From Blastomyces gilchristii SLH14081 (Eukaryota > Ascomycota > Eurotiomycetes > Onygenales > Ajellomycetaceae), in assembly GCF_000003855.2 (NCBI RefSeq), contig NW_003101660.1, positions 681,617 to 745,616 of the forward strand: a DNA stretch of 64,000 nt. Reading direction: 5' to 3'. Made by a program: the position numbers and the translations under genes. The notes below the pieces were generated by a model that searched no databases, was not told where the DNA came from, and worked only from the letters and a program-made list of their open reading frames with translations. Numbering within the stretch: position 1 is the first letter of the stretch; each line of letters starts with the position of its first letter. Below, one piece after another: positions 24,201 to 37,873 of the stretch.

Positions 24201-27200
24201 GTTGGATCTTGAATAGCGGCTGTCTCGTGCCAAAGGTAGCAGCCGCTTTTTGCTTCTCGTCTTTTAATATAGTATCAATGGATCTACCGTTCGTGTTGAT
24301 CACTCTCCAGTCAATTGGTACCCCAGGAGCATAGACAAATTGCGCGTAGGTAGATGGGAAGCTATGGTCAGAGACCTCAATGAACGAGGTTCGAAAGATA
24401 GCATTGGCATCAACAACCTGCTGCCAGGCCCCTTTGAGCTTATCGATGTCCACATCGTCCTTAATCTCGAGTATGTCATGATTAAAGTAGCGATTGAAGC
24501 TAGAGGAGACCATTTCAGCGACCATCGCTTCTTGAAGAGGAGTAGCTGGCCAGATGTGTTCGATTCCAGTTAGATCATATCCGTCATTTTCAAAGTAATT
24601 CCAAAGTTCGAGTTCCAGAGCTTCTATCGACGTCTGTGGTTTGACCACTCCGTTCAGCTCGTCTAATTCCATGTTACGCACAATGCTCTTAATGGTTTGG
24701 CCACGCATAATCGCAGTAACTGTTACTCTGATGCCAGCGTTTGCCAGGCGGGAAGACAGTTGTATGGCGTCAATACTATCTAAACCAACTTCGAAAATCG
24801 AAGTGGATTCCTGAATTGTGAGGGCTTCAACATTGGCAAGAGAGGCAATCTCTTCACGAAGCCGAGATGCCATAGCCGTCCACTCAAAAGGATGGAACGA
24901 GCCACTGGAGAGGGACTCGTTGATAGGAGGTTCAGTATTGTCAGCACCAGAACGAGTTACCATTTTGGAGTCCCTCGATTCATGTGCCGCAAGCTGGAGC
25001 TTGCTGGACGGATTATCTAGGAAGTTAGCTAGTATGTCACGGAATTGCAACGTTAACTGTTGTGTAGTTTCAGGCGTAAGAATATCAGTTTGTGTGACAA
25101 GAGTTACCGTCAGAGAGCCATTCTGGTTCCGTTGCACCTCAAGAGCCACTGGATAGTCAGGTTCAGCCTGCGAAGTTATCGATGACCACAGTGAGTGTGC
25201 CGAGCCACCTTTATCGGCGGGTTCCCGTTGAAACACAAAAAGATTGTCGAAGAGGGGTGTTCCAGATTTTCGCTGCATCCATTTCATAATATCTCTGATC
25301 GAAGTATGTTGATATTGGAGCGTGGAGACATAATATTCATGGCATGATTTCACCAAATCAGCCATGGAGGAGATATTGGAACATGGTATATTACAGGGAA
25401 GGGTATTGAACAGTGGTCCAATGATATCCTGGGTTTCTTTAAAATCGAGCGCCCTGCCTGACACAATGACGCCCACTGTCGGAATGAGCTTGAGATGGGC
25501 TTCAAGGACGCGAAGCCAGCAAGCTAAGAATACGGATTGCTCTAGTACATCGAGCTTTCGTCTTAAAGTCTCAAGTTGGGTTAATCCTCCGATTTCTAGT
25601 GTTGCAACCAATGGGCCATCTCCATGTGTGCCGCTTATAAATAGTAGGGGTTTTGGAGGACCCTTAAGATGTTGAAGCCAAAACTCTTTTGCTTCTGGTA
25701 GCTTGCATAACGGGCCCTGAGCCAGGCATTCAAGATATGGTGGCGTCTCTGGAGCGCTCGTTTGGTCATCATATGCTTGTGATACGATATTTAATAGAAG
25801 GGGCAAAGAGTTCCCATCGTATAATCCATGGAAAATGTTCAACGACATCCACCTCCTCCCTGGCCCTATGATGACACCAGCTTCCCAAACTCTCCCAGTG
25901 AGGTTTGCGGGCTGATCGCGCCATTCCTTGTATCGGCCGTTGGCAACTTTTTCAACTTCAATATCATCGACAGCGGTTAATTCAAACCACGGAAAATCAT
26001 CTTCTTTGAGAACAGCCTGGGAATAGTGGCCAGCCGTTAATGCAAACTTCGTTCGGAGTATTTGTACAGTACGTTGAGCTTTAAGCCACGCATGTTTGAG
26101 GCGATCAACCTCAACGGCCGGCGCCAATTCGAAATTGAAGTTTGTAAAGTAGACCGGCCTCTGGGTTTCTATAAATCGATATATCATACCCTCTTGTAGC
26201 GGCGTACAAGGAGCCACTCCTTCGATGGATGCTAATGGAATCCCCAGTTCGCGGGCAACTAGCGCAAGATTCCTATGGGCGAATGCTGTAATCCGTTGTC
26301 TAGTTTTTCGATACAACGCCTTTTTGGTAATGTCACCGGCCGTGGTTCGTTTCAATGCATCAGTGAGTGCCACGATCGTAGAATCTGTTTAAGGTTAGTA
26401 TTAAGAGCAAAATTAATAGGAGTATACATGGCTGTTGCAAAGATACTAACTTTTCATTAACAAAGACGGTTGAGCTTCCTTAAATCCCGAATCTCTCAAA
26501 AGTCTGGAAAATGAGATGGCGGAAATGGAATCTAATCCAAGTTCAAATATGCTTGACCACGGTGAGATCCCGGAGATCTCTATTCCAGTAATTTTAGATA
26601 TCAGACCCATTATTGTATATACGTCCTTCGAGAGTGTCTGGGAATGGTTTCGAGTCTGCGAAGATAGGTGTTGCATCTCCTCCAATGTCATATCCTCATA
26701 GATTCCTTTAAGATGTCTCTGGTCTATTTTATTATTTGCATTTAAGGGGAAAGCGGTAACAGGAAGAATATGCGTCGGAACCATATAACCTGGGAGCATT
26801 TTATGGCATACTTGATTGACTACCGATAGAATTTTATTCATTAGAGGATCGAAGTCGATTCGTGCGGTCAATTTATCTGGCCCTCTCGACGTATTTGTGG
26901 TGAAGAATGACACAAGCTGCTCTCTAGACTGACTTGGGTGTTTTAGAACCATTGTAACGACTTCCTCCACTTCCTCTGCAGCACTGGAAATAACTTGGTT
27001 AATCTCCCTAATTTCAAGCCGTTGGCCACGGAGTTTGACCTGGTCATCAATTCGCCCAAGAAAGCAAAAGCTGCCATCAAAGAGAAGGCGCACTAGGTCT
27101 CCAGTGCGATAAATCCGCTCGCCCAATGCTCTCAAATATTGAAACTTTTCTTGCGTGAGTTGAGGTCGGTTAAGGTAGCCTCGCCCAACAAGGCCTCCTG

Positions 27201-30200
27201 ATACGCAGAGCTCCCCTACTCCGCCCCGTAGAACTGGTATCGTGGTTCCTGGCTTGCACACAATGCTGCCGACATTGTCGAATTGTGGACCAATATTTGA
27301 CGGCTTGCCATTTTGCGGCACTCGAGGGAGCATCGTGCAGCCGATAGTTACCTCCGTTGGCCCATATCCATTGTATATCACACCGTATTCACCCCAAGCT
27401 TCGAGAATTTCTTGTTTAAGCTGCTCTCCGCCAGTGATAAAAACGCCCCGACGGAGTGAGGGAACCTCGTCTGGGTCAAGCAAGCGTGCCAAACTGGGTG
27501 TCAAGTCAATATGCGTGATCTCAAGTTCCCGAATAGTGCCGGCCATGTCTGCAAACAAAGTGTCTCTGGGACATGATGTTACGCATATTCCAACGCTCCA
27601 ACTCCAGTACTGTTCTAAAACGCTGACATCAAAATGGAACGCTGCAAATTGCAACCACCGAGATGTCTCATCCCAGTGGCCGTCGAATAGTCTTTGGAAA
27701 GCGAGCATTGCCTGTATAACGTTGTCATGCGTTATTTCGCAACCCTTCGGAGTGCCCGTCGTTCCGGACGTGTATAGGCAGTAGCAGCAGTCCTCTGCTT
27801 GTATCTCCTCTTCTAAAACTGGAGGCTGAGATCGAATCCCGTCCAATATCCCCAGGCGATCCAAAAATAAAACAGGTAAACCTTTCAGTTCATTTTCCTT
27901 CTCTGTCGTGGAAAGTAATAGTTTTGCGCCTGAATCGTCCAAAATGAACTTTTTCCGCGCCTCTGGAGCCCCAGGATCGAGAGCAACATACGCGCAGCCA
28001 ATTTTCAGTATGGCCAATATCGCAAAATATGCCTCGGGGCATTTATCGAAACAAATCCCGATGAAATTTCCTGCGGACGCGCCGTTCCTTTGTAGTAACC
28101 TAGCGTATCGATTGCTGATGTCGTTGAACTCCTTGTATGTCCATATTCGCTTGACAAGTCCTTTCGTCCCACGAATTTTGGATGCGAACTCAAGAGCTAT
28201 TTTTGAAGGAGATTCTAGAGCTTGTACTTCAACAAATTGATGCACCAGCTTAATGGGGGACGGAATTCTGGACTCCTTCGCTGCGATGGCTGATAGGAGA
28301 TCCTTGCTCTCACCGCTTGGAAGGTGAGTACAGGCTGAATCGAGAGAGAAAAGAGTATGAATCAAAAGACAATCAAGCTGTCTCAAGAGAATTTCAGCTT
28401 GACGTTCTGGTAAAATATCGGTCTCAAATGTGAGCTGAAATTCAAGCCTCCCACCTCTAAGTATTAGTTCGACTGAGATTGGGTACTGAGCGTCACGTTA
28501 GCTTCAAAAATTGTAGCCTGTTGATAGGACAGGAGTAGACATTCTTACATTAGTTCTGGCATCTTCATCGTAAATTTTCCAGATATTGTTCTCAGCTGTC
28601 GACGAGTATTTTTGAAACACAAATATCGAATCGAAGAGCGATGATCCAGATCCTACCAACTGGTAAATCTTTGACAATGGGGTAAACTGATATTTTACCA
28701 ATGATGCATCCAGCTCCATCACACGCTCTAGTAGGTCTCTATTAGTACCATCGATATTGTACGATGATGGAACGGTTGTTAGGCACGGAAACACAGCTCT
28801 CTGGGCTTCTTCGGAGGTATTTCGTCCAGATAACACAAGGCCAAACGTAACTCTGCTCTCCCCAGTGTAGGATGCCAATATTCGAGCCCAAGCAGCTTGT
28901 CCAGCAGCTTGAAGAGTGACACCAGCAGCTCTGCAACCCTCTTGTAAGGACTGGAGGGTTTTCGAGCACGGCTTAACCAACACATGCACCTCCTTTTCTT
29001 CATGCAGTGGGTTTAAGTCAGGGAACTTTGTGATACAGAGGTCCTTGCCAAATTCTTTCCAGAAGGTTTCACATTCCAAGTCTTTATGGGCCTGGTTACT
29101 TGCAGAAATAATATAATCCTGAACTGGTAAAATCGGAATCACTGGAGCTAGTAGCTCCCCCTTGAGTAATTTGGAAAGATCCGAAACAAGCAAATTTAGG
29201 GACTGGCCATCGTACAAGGAGTGAAGAGCCGAGAACTGTAATAATACATTCAATTGACATTGTTGTACCGATACATGCCACGGCGGCCGATGAAGATGTG
29301 AGAATGCATTCTTCAAGATTCGCTCTCTGTCCGACGATTTTTGACGCCCCTTAACCGTGAGGTCCTCTACTTCAGTCCATGGAAGCTCAAATGCCCCGCT
29401 TCGGTAAGTGATCATTGCGAAGGGAACCTCTTCATCATTAACGTGAGTAAAACCTGCCCTAAGTATTTCATGAATCTCTGTTAACGTAGTCCATGCTGCC
29501 TTGAGCGTCTGTGAATCAATGGGAATGGTTGATTCCAGGATTAAATGATTAAAATACAGGTCGCCCTCGGACTGTATAAACAGAGCCAACATTCCGGATT
29601 GTACAGGAGTACATGGACGAATTGACTCTACGCATTTTTCTGGTACGCCTATTTGCTGGGAAACAGTCGACCAATGGCGAGTTTGAAAAGACTTGAAGTC
29701 AAATGATAGAAGATTATCATCGCTAATATCCTTCTGTCGTGCAAAAAGGGAAGCAAGCTCGCCCACGGAAGGATTCTAACATCCCGTTAGTAAAATGGTC
29801 GAGGGAAAGAGAGATGAGATTGAAAATAAATCACCTCAAGAACGTCGTTCACAGTTATATCATATCCAAGAACTTTCAATCGAGCAGATATCTGCACAGC
29901 ATTTATACTATCGAGTCCCAATTGGAATATGGTGGTGTGGTGTTTAATGTGTTTGTGTTCGATATTCGACAAACTCGATAGCACCTCCTGGACTTGTCGG
30001 ATCTGGGGAGACTCTGCATCATAGCTTAAACGGTGTTCCTCATCCTCGACAGAGCCTGGCCTCTCAATCTCTTTTTCGGCCCGTGTTAGGCGTTGGCGTA
30101 ATTCATGTACGAAGGACGGAAGGCCAGGACGAAGAATACTTGAATCCAGAGCTCTACCTGACGGGTAGAGGAGCATATTTTGAAGGGCTGCTGTGAAACC

Positions 30201-33200
30201 GCGAAGGATAACATTCATATCTTCTAAACAGAATTGGGCGTCATCGTAATAAAGAATTATCCTCAAAGTGTCAAGTTCGTTATTAGGAACAATTTCACAG
30301 ACAAGGGGGAAGTCCATGTCTCCCTTTTCTTCAACCAGTTTCCATATTTTATCATTCAAAGGGCGAGGGCTCTTTTGTAAAAGAACTATCGTATCGAACA
30401 GTTGAGAATTGTTGTGACTGAATGTTGATTGTAGGCGGCGAAGAGATGTTAATTGATAGGGTATAACCGATGCATTATATTGTTGCAGATTCCTAGCAAG
30501 ATCTACGTTCACTGTATTCGAGTTCACTTTAATTCGTATGGGAAGTGTATTGAAGCACGGGCCGACGATGCGCTCCGCCCCATCCACAGGGATGCTCCGG
30601 CAACTAAACACGTTTCCAAAACAGATATCAGGCTTTTGGGTATATGATAATAGCAGTTTCGACCATGCCGCTTGAACGGCAGTGAGAAGAGTTACCGAGA
30701 CTCCTCTGCAAATTTCCATAACTTTATTAAGAGGGGTATCAAAATTACTCTCGACCGTGCGAAATACCCTTGACCTACTGCGAGTTGGGCGATGGCGTGG
30801 ATCAAGGAGGTGAGACGGAGAAAAATTCGAGAGAAGTGGCCGCCAGAATCGGTCAGTTTCTTCTATATCCATTCCTACCATCTGCTCAAGATATAGATCA
30901 AAAGGAACGATGGAGGGCAAGCTAGCCCCAGACATAACGAGCTCGATTTGTTCCAGAAGCTGCGCCATAGCTTCGCCGTCGTATAGCGCATGGTGTATTA
31001 GGAACAGAAATAGGTAGTTTCCGCTTTCAGCGATTCGAAGCACCGTCAATGAATATGGCAGGATATTTCCTTCGCCTTGTATGAGTCTACGTTTTTGCTC
31101 TTCGATTTGGTCATCGAGTCCCTTAATTTTCGTGCTGATTTCATTCCAGGGCGGATCTATCGAATCCAAAACAATCTGCGCAAAAGTAAACCGAGAATGG
31201 TCTGTGGAAGCGAAATAGGAGCGAAGAATGTCGTGCCTCCGGACCATCGAGTCCCACGCATCCCTTAATTTTTTAACATCCTTAACCTCGAAAAGGAGAT
31301 GATTATAGTAAGCCGTGGAGTTTTCACTGCTTGTTTGCATGAGCATCGCTTCTTGTAAGGGTGTGCACGGCAATATCTTTCGAATCTGGCAGCCGAAACT
31401 TTCGACCTTCTTTCTAATTTGACCCACAAATACGTCAGAGAATAATGCCCGAACATTTGGCAAGCTTTTTTTCTTGGCTAGCTGAACGCTCTCCCCAATA
31501 CTCCTGGACAGGCGATACACGGTGTTATATCTCATAATTACCGAAACATCTATCCGTCCCAAGCCACTTAGTTGAAGATGTTTTGACAGAGATATTGCTG
31601 AGATTGAATTTAAGCCTAGGCTGTAGAACGAAGTGTGAAGGGCGATATCTGTCTGTGGTGTCAAAGTAACTTTAGCCACAGCTTCCGCGATTCTTGTCTC
31701 GGCGTCTGAGAATTTGCGTTTATCACTGAAGGCTTCTGTCACGGAGGAGGACAAGTGTAAGGTCTCTGGATCTAATGTCCGGAAATGCTTTAGAAGCTCT
31801 GTTTTATCAATTTTTCCAGACGTCGTCATCGGTACAGCTCGGATCGGGATGAGCATGGACGGAATCATGTACTCTGGAAGTCTGGTACTAATGTGATCAA
31901 ATAGTTTGAGAATTTTAGACCGATCCTTGAGAGCTGCACACTTCTCGCCAGGGTGCGCTGCCGGCACCCAGAAGCAGATTAACTGCTGCTGTTGATTTAG
32001 AGTATCCGCAATAATGAATGTTGTGCAGTCGTCAACTTCCCGATCCTCTAACAGGACACGATTAATTTCACCCAACTCGATGCGTTGACCCCGTAACTTA
32101 ACTTGATCGTCTCTGCGGCCTGTAAATGATAGTGATCCGTCAGGAAGCATGCGTCCAAAATCACCAGATCTGTATACTTTTCCGTATTGAGGATGTTCAA
32201 TAAATTTACTCCTTGTGAGATCTGGCATATTAAGATACCCGGACCCCTGTTCGACTGTGAGCAAGCATAATGAAACGGATTAAAGTAGAATAACTCACGA
32301 CTTGATCGCCACCGAAGCAAAATTCACCAACAGCACCTCTAGGGAGCAATTGAAAATCTTTCTCTTCAGAAATCACGAAGGCGGAGGTGTTTTTGAACGG
32401 CGGTCCAATATTGTTTATAAAATCGGTTGGCTGGAGATTAGGACGAACAGTGCAAATGTTGGTGGTCTCACTCGGGCCGTAACCTGTTCAGAATACAAAA
32501 TTAGCAACTCGCAATATATGCGAACGAAGCAGTTACGAAAAATAGGAAAGATAAATGTACCTTGGTAAACGCCACGGCTAGCCCACGACTTAAAGACCTT
32601 CTCAGTAATTGCCTCTCCAGCAGTAACTAAGAATTTGACTTTTGGAATATTGTCAGGGTTAAGCAGTGCTGCGACAGTTGGGGTGAGGCTAAGGTGGGTA
32701 ACATCCATGGCCCGAATGGCCTGTTCCATATCTCGGAATAGCACATCGTTGATTGCAGAGCACAAAGTCAAGCCCCTGGTCAACGAATAAAATATCTCAA
32801 ACACAGAAACTATGACTAGTCAGCACGGATAGATTGGTAGGTAGAAATTTCGCATCGACCAGTCACTAACCATCAAAAGCGTGGGAGCATGATTGGAGTA
32901 ATTTCGATCCGGGTGGGTTTGGGTATATTTCTGATAGCATAGCTATATTGCTTTGCAAATTACGATGCGTAATAAGGACCCCCTTCGGCTTTCCTGTGCT
33001 CCCTGAGGTAAAAGTACAATAGGCCACTGACGAATCTGAAACGGGCACTTCGGGGCGCGTAGCTGGAAAGTCATCAAGTCTGATGGAATCGATAGCGATG
33101 AGTTTTGTGTCCTGCCGTTCTCCTAATTTGAGTGACAAAGGTGAATCAGTTATGCAAATCGAACATTTTGCCTCTTCTATAATTGTGTTAACGCGGTTCA

Positions 33201-36200
33201 CTGGCGTCTGTGCAGTTATTGGAACGTAACCACAACCGGCTTTGATAACGGCTAGGATGGAAATATAAAGGTCGATGGATTTTTCCAGGAATATAGAAAC
33301 GAGATTATTCGGTAACAGTCCACAGGATAGTAGGTAATTTGCCAGTTGGTTCGAGCGAACATCCATGCCACCAAAGGTCAGTCTCGTTATGCTTGTTGTG
33401 CCCAAAGAGGGGTCAAACGCGTCCAGGAATTCGATTGCCACTCTTTCTGGTTCCGACTTCGCCAATCCTTCTACCCCATCTGCTAGGCCTGGCAAGTCTG
33501 TCTGTTTCATATAATCAGCGTTCTCGATGGATAAAGTAGAACTAGGTAGGTGGCCGTTAACATCTCGCAAGAGAATCTCCGGAGAGCCGATAAAGATTGA
33601 TGCAAGCTGCTCCACCTGGAGAAGAAATATATCAACCTGGCTGTCCGGAAGTATCGATTGTTGGAAATTGGCCCGCGCAGACACATATTCTCCTTTAACT
33701 TCCAGTTCAAGTGTCATGTTGAATTCTAAGAAATCCCTGGCTTGAACTTCCCGAACCAATTCGGAATTGGGGTGTCCCCCACTTAAGGTTTCTTGCCAAA
33801 CGAATGCACTATCGAATAAAGCAATGCCAGGGTCAATTCCAGCAGCTTGTTTAATATCAATCAACGGTAAGAACCCATGTTTCAGGGAATTCCGATTTAG
33901 GTTGTGAATTGCCCCAATGAGGTCGCGTACGGTGCGCAACTGGTCCAAGTTAATCCTTAGAGGGTTTGTTGCCATACAAGGCCCAATAATGTCTTCAATA
34001 TCGGCTATAGGAAGCGTGCGACCAGAAGCGACAGAACCAAAAACGATATCAGGCTCCCCGATGTACGCGCTAAGAATATAACCGAAGGCAGCTTGGAATA
34101 TTGTCTGGCGGCTAACTCGAAGGTTTTGCACTGCAGTGTCAAGGTCCCTCACCTTTATCTCTAGGAGTCGTTCGACGGTTCTAAGGCCGATGGGGATGTC
34201 GGATGTATCCTGGAAATTTGGCCAGGAACTCGGCTTGATGCTTTCCATTTGCCCTTGCCAGTAGTTGATGGCATTCTCTCGATCTTCCGCGCTGATATGG
34301 TTTAAATGGTAGTCAGTAAGTAACCGATATTGTGGCCGCGGCTTTAACGTCAGCGAAGATAAAAGGGTCCCAATATCACTGAGAATGTGATCCCAGGACC
34401 ATCCATCGTACAGGGCATGATGGATATGAACGAGCGCGCGGACTTGACCATCGATCTCTGCGAGATCAACGTGAAATGGACGCATTAAGGGAGATTCCAT
34501 GTTGAAAGTGAAGTGGTGCCTCAATTCTGATACTTCCTGTACCTGATCTTCCTCCAATTTATTCCAGATCACTTGGACGTTGGGATGGCTAGGGTAACCA
34601 GTGGGGATAAAGCCAGACCTAAGTATCTCGTTCTGCAATCCGATCTCCTGGAAGGCGTTTTTAATATCAATTATCCGGATGCCTTCTTGGAATTGCAATT
34701 CGATCCAATTCATATATGCTTTCGGATCGCGCATGCTTTCGGAGAGAATGGCCATTTGCACAGGGCTGCAGGGAATCACTTCCACAAAATCTGCGAAATA
34801 TCCCTTTAACTTGAGGTCATCGAAAGTTGCATCCATAACGACTTTCCAGTCACTTGACTCGAATTTCCCCGAGCTTGTCGCTAGAGATTTAGCATTGGAT
34901 CCGCGAAACAGGGCCCCTATCCCTTGAATAGAGTCGGCTTCTAGAACTCCCAACACGTCGATGTTTATGCGGGCATTTCGCAAAACAGACGTTAGTTTAA
35001 TTGCTTTAAGAGAGTCAAGGCCGGCTTGAGCTAGGCTATCTGATTTGCTGATGCTTAAATTTAAAATATCTTCGACACATGACGCTACTTTTTTCTGAAC
35101 TTCACTATCGAACACCTTGGAGTTGGTGCGTTGCGAGTTTCTCCGCTCAAAATAGTCGCTTTCCAGAGCTGTCCTATCGACTTTCCCCGACGCAAGCCTG
35201 GGGAGGTGATCTAGGAGTTCGACATCGCCAGGTACCATAAATTTGGGCAACCACTTGCGACACATCTGGTGTATTTCATTTACCCCTGGAAAGGACTCGT
35301 TGACAGACACAAAAGCGACCAAAATACTTTCCAATATACCAACCACAACACTTCGAATGCCAGGAACTCTGCAGATGATCCGTTCGATTTCTCCAAGCTC
35401 AACGCGTTGTCCCCTAAGTTTCACTTGGCCGGTCGTGATTCTTCCTAGGCACTCCAATTCTCCAGATGGATTCAAACGGGCCATGTCACCAGTGCGGTAT
35501 ATCCTCCCATACTTTTCGGTCACCAAAAAGGCCTTCTTAGTTTCCTCATCACGATTTATATAACCTTCTGCAAGCTGAGGACCACCAACCGCAAGCTCGC
35601 CAATATGGCCAACCGGAAGAATATGAAGTTCATCTCTAGAATGGTAACCAGGAGACTCCGGGGAAATAATGAAAGAGGACACTGTCTGGAGTGGAACACC
35701 AATATTTCCAACCCGCGATTCAGCTAAGATCCTTGGAGCAAGAGTGCAATGAATCGCGGCTTCCGTTGGGCCATACATCGCATAAAGAATGCCGTCATTA
35801 TCGGCTGAGGACCCGAATTCATCAACCACATGCCTGGTTAGCATCTCTCCGATCGTTAATAGTACCTTTAGACATGGAACAGCGGATCTTTTCTGGAGTA
35901 ATTCCCCGGCGATGGTTGGGGTGAGCTCGGCTGCATCCACATCTAGTTCCGTTATAATTCGCGGCAGATCGCCTAGCATTAAATTCCGATCGCAACCAAC
36001 AAGCGTCGCGCCACGAAACCAGGGAAAGAAGATCTCAAATATGGACACGTCAAAGGATGGGGAGGCAAACTGTAAGAATCTTCTGAAGGGCGGAATCCAT
36101 TTGTCATGCGCGAGTAGTGATTGTGTAGCAGCACGATGTGAAACAGCAACGCCTTTAGGAAGACCTGTGGAGCCAGACGTGTATTCCAGATATGCAACGT

Positions 36201-37258
36201 CATCGGTCAGTATTTTAGGAGGTTGGAACTTTTCGATTTCGGCCGTGTTGATATCAGTATCTTCCGATATGATGATACGGATAGGTTTGTTAAGATGTGT
36301 CAATCTACCAGCCAATGGTCGTGTAGTAACTATGATGTCTGCGCAAACATCATTCGCGATAAAGTTGACTCGCTCTGGAGGGGCGTCCAGGCTGAGTGGG
36401 CATACTGCAGCCCCCACTTTCAATATAGCCAACCAGGCTATATAGAGATCGACGGATTGGGGTATAAGTACTGGAATTACTGGGTTTCGCTTGCGTGGGT
36501 CAGGGAGGGATTTCAGAATATCTGCCAGACGTAAGGACAACGCAGTTGAATGGAGATGAAGCAATTCGAATGACAGATTGCTCTTTGTCTTATCAGCGTT
36601 GAGGAAGTCTATCGCCGAGTTACTTCCATGTCCTTCGGATCGGACAAGATCATGAAGAAGCTGCGGTCCGGAAATAAGCTCGGGTGTCGGATTCAAGATG
36701 GAAAGCTCAGGGTTGTCATCAGCGGATTGCGAATCTTCTAGTTTAGAGTTGAGACGTTTACGAATAATTGATGTCAGTTGTCGACTAATCTGGGTTAGAT
36801 AACGGGTACTCGTGCATCTTGTCGATATGACACGCCCACCGGATTGCTTGGGGTCGTATGTCACTACCAGATTGCAGCCGGACGGGGGTAACGATAACTG
36901 AAATCCCAGTTAGCTGATGGGATCTGGGTATAAAGAACGTGGAAGAACGATAATATCTTGCATTCGTAGTAAATATCCCTGTATAACTCCGCTCGCCTTG
37001 TACCCATCTATCTAGGTGGACAGTTTGGAAGGTTCCTGCATCCAGATCTGCCTTTATTGATTGGCCATCCAAACAAAACGTTGGGCATTCATGGCCAGTC
37101 ACGGACTTAAGCAGGGAAGCCCATGAAAGAATAAGCACATCCACTGCCAATTGGCAGTTTCCAACGTTCCAGGAGATAGCTATGCTGCTTGGTACCTCTT
37201 CCTGGCCATAGTCAAGCGCAGGGAAGCTTGTATATCTCCCGTCTAACGTAGGATCCAT
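21289..37258 (-). CDS. sidC: SidC-type nonribosomal peptide synthetase (intracellular hydroxamate siderophore, ferricrocin type)
   Basis: CDS complement(join(21289..21459, 21574..26384, 26451..28485, 28549..29775, 29835..32246, 32299..32483, 32561..32809, 32871..36897, 36962..37258)), about 5,137 aa; all junctions keep frame. Domains by eye: A1 (SGSTG near 340), T1 (AGLDSLKA, Ser near 728), C1 (HHALYDG near 925), A2 (near 1400), T2 (LGLNSISA, near 1800), C2, T3 without its own A (LGLDSINA), C3, A3 (SGTTGTPKG near 3045), T4, C4, T5, C5, T6, C6. That is three A, six T and six C domains and no thioesterase, as in iterative fungal siderophore synthetases that release a cyclic peptide through a terminal C domain. 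Only C1, C2 and C6 keep HH of HHxxxDG; C3, C4 and C5 read LH, FH and PH, and C6 ends in DA. A3 has Asp at the residue before LTP in the pocket, compatible with a hydroxyornithine-derived substrate. Intron 1 appears to be GC-AG; the last intron (114 bp) is in frame and less certain. Confidence 0.9.
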
Positions 37259-37365
37259 GGCCTTGGAAAGGCAAGCACGCAGGATTTGTTGCTAGTAAGA
37301 AAAAAAAACTATCAAACAACCCAGCTGGCCAAATATATCTCAAAGTAATATATGATTATACTCAG

Positions 37366-37371
37366 AGATAA
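37366..37371 (+). promoter_or_regulatory. HGATAR motif upstream of sidC
   Basis: AGATAA about 108 bases upstream of the sidC ATG. Two more lie at 37531-37536 and 37933-37938 (TTATCT, so AGATAA on the minus strand). Siderophore genes in ascomycetes are repressed by iron through GATA factors (SreA/Sre1). None of the three matches the extended ATCWGATAA form, and short GATA sites arise by chance, so the link is only suggestive. Confidence 0.25.
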
Positions 37372-37549
37372 ACCATCAGCTCGCAAATCCTTGGCTAGCG
37401 CGGGGAGTGTTTAAACGTCTTTAGACCGATATCTAGGGTAATCTTCCCCCCATTTCAAGGAAGTATGTCGATGTTTTTCACCGTAGACGGGGCCACCGTC
37501 TCTTGAAATAGAATATTCTCTTCGCGTATGTTATCTGGAAGAGGGGTTC

Positions 37550-37873
37550 CTACTGCATTTCGTTAGGCTCCACCGGAACATTGAAATAAGCTTGATGGAT
37601 GGAACCGGCATCGTATGGAGAATTCTCTGGAATGTATCCACAAGCAGGATCAAAATTTAAGTCATAACATGGTGGTCCAAGGGGTCCACTTACTTGAATG
37701 TCTGGAAACTGTCCAGCGCCCGACAGAATGTCAATCAATGATTTGAACATGCAATGACTGTCGAAGGGCGAGATCATACCAACTCTTCGGTCAGGAGAGA
37801 GAGGGGTTATCGTGCTGACAGCCTTCGTTCTATAGTTTGGCCTATATCCCAATAGGTGGATATTCCGCGCCAT
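37550..37873 (-). CDS. Possible small protein of unknown function
   Basis: An open frame of 107 codons on the same strand as sidC, ending about 290 bases upstream of its ATG. The translation has a mixed, non-repetitive composition (GYRPNYRTKAVSTITPLSPD near the start, GYIPENSPYDAGS near the end), but I recognise no domain, signal peptide or membrane segment. It could be a leader exon or upstream frame of sidC, a short independent gene, or chance. Confidence 0.22.
   Translation of the reverse strand: MARNIHLLGYRPNYRTKAVSTITPLSPDRRVGMISPFDSHCMFKSLIDILSGAGQFPDIQVSGPLGPPCYDLNFDPACGYIPENSPYDAGSIHQAYFNVPVEPNEMQ

Noticed and set aside
32048..32320. Alternative reading of the sidC exon 5 start using the CACAG acceptor
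   Set aside because: It changes frame and destroys the A-domain continuation GDQV-GSGYLNMPDL, which the CAG ending at 32,247 preserves.
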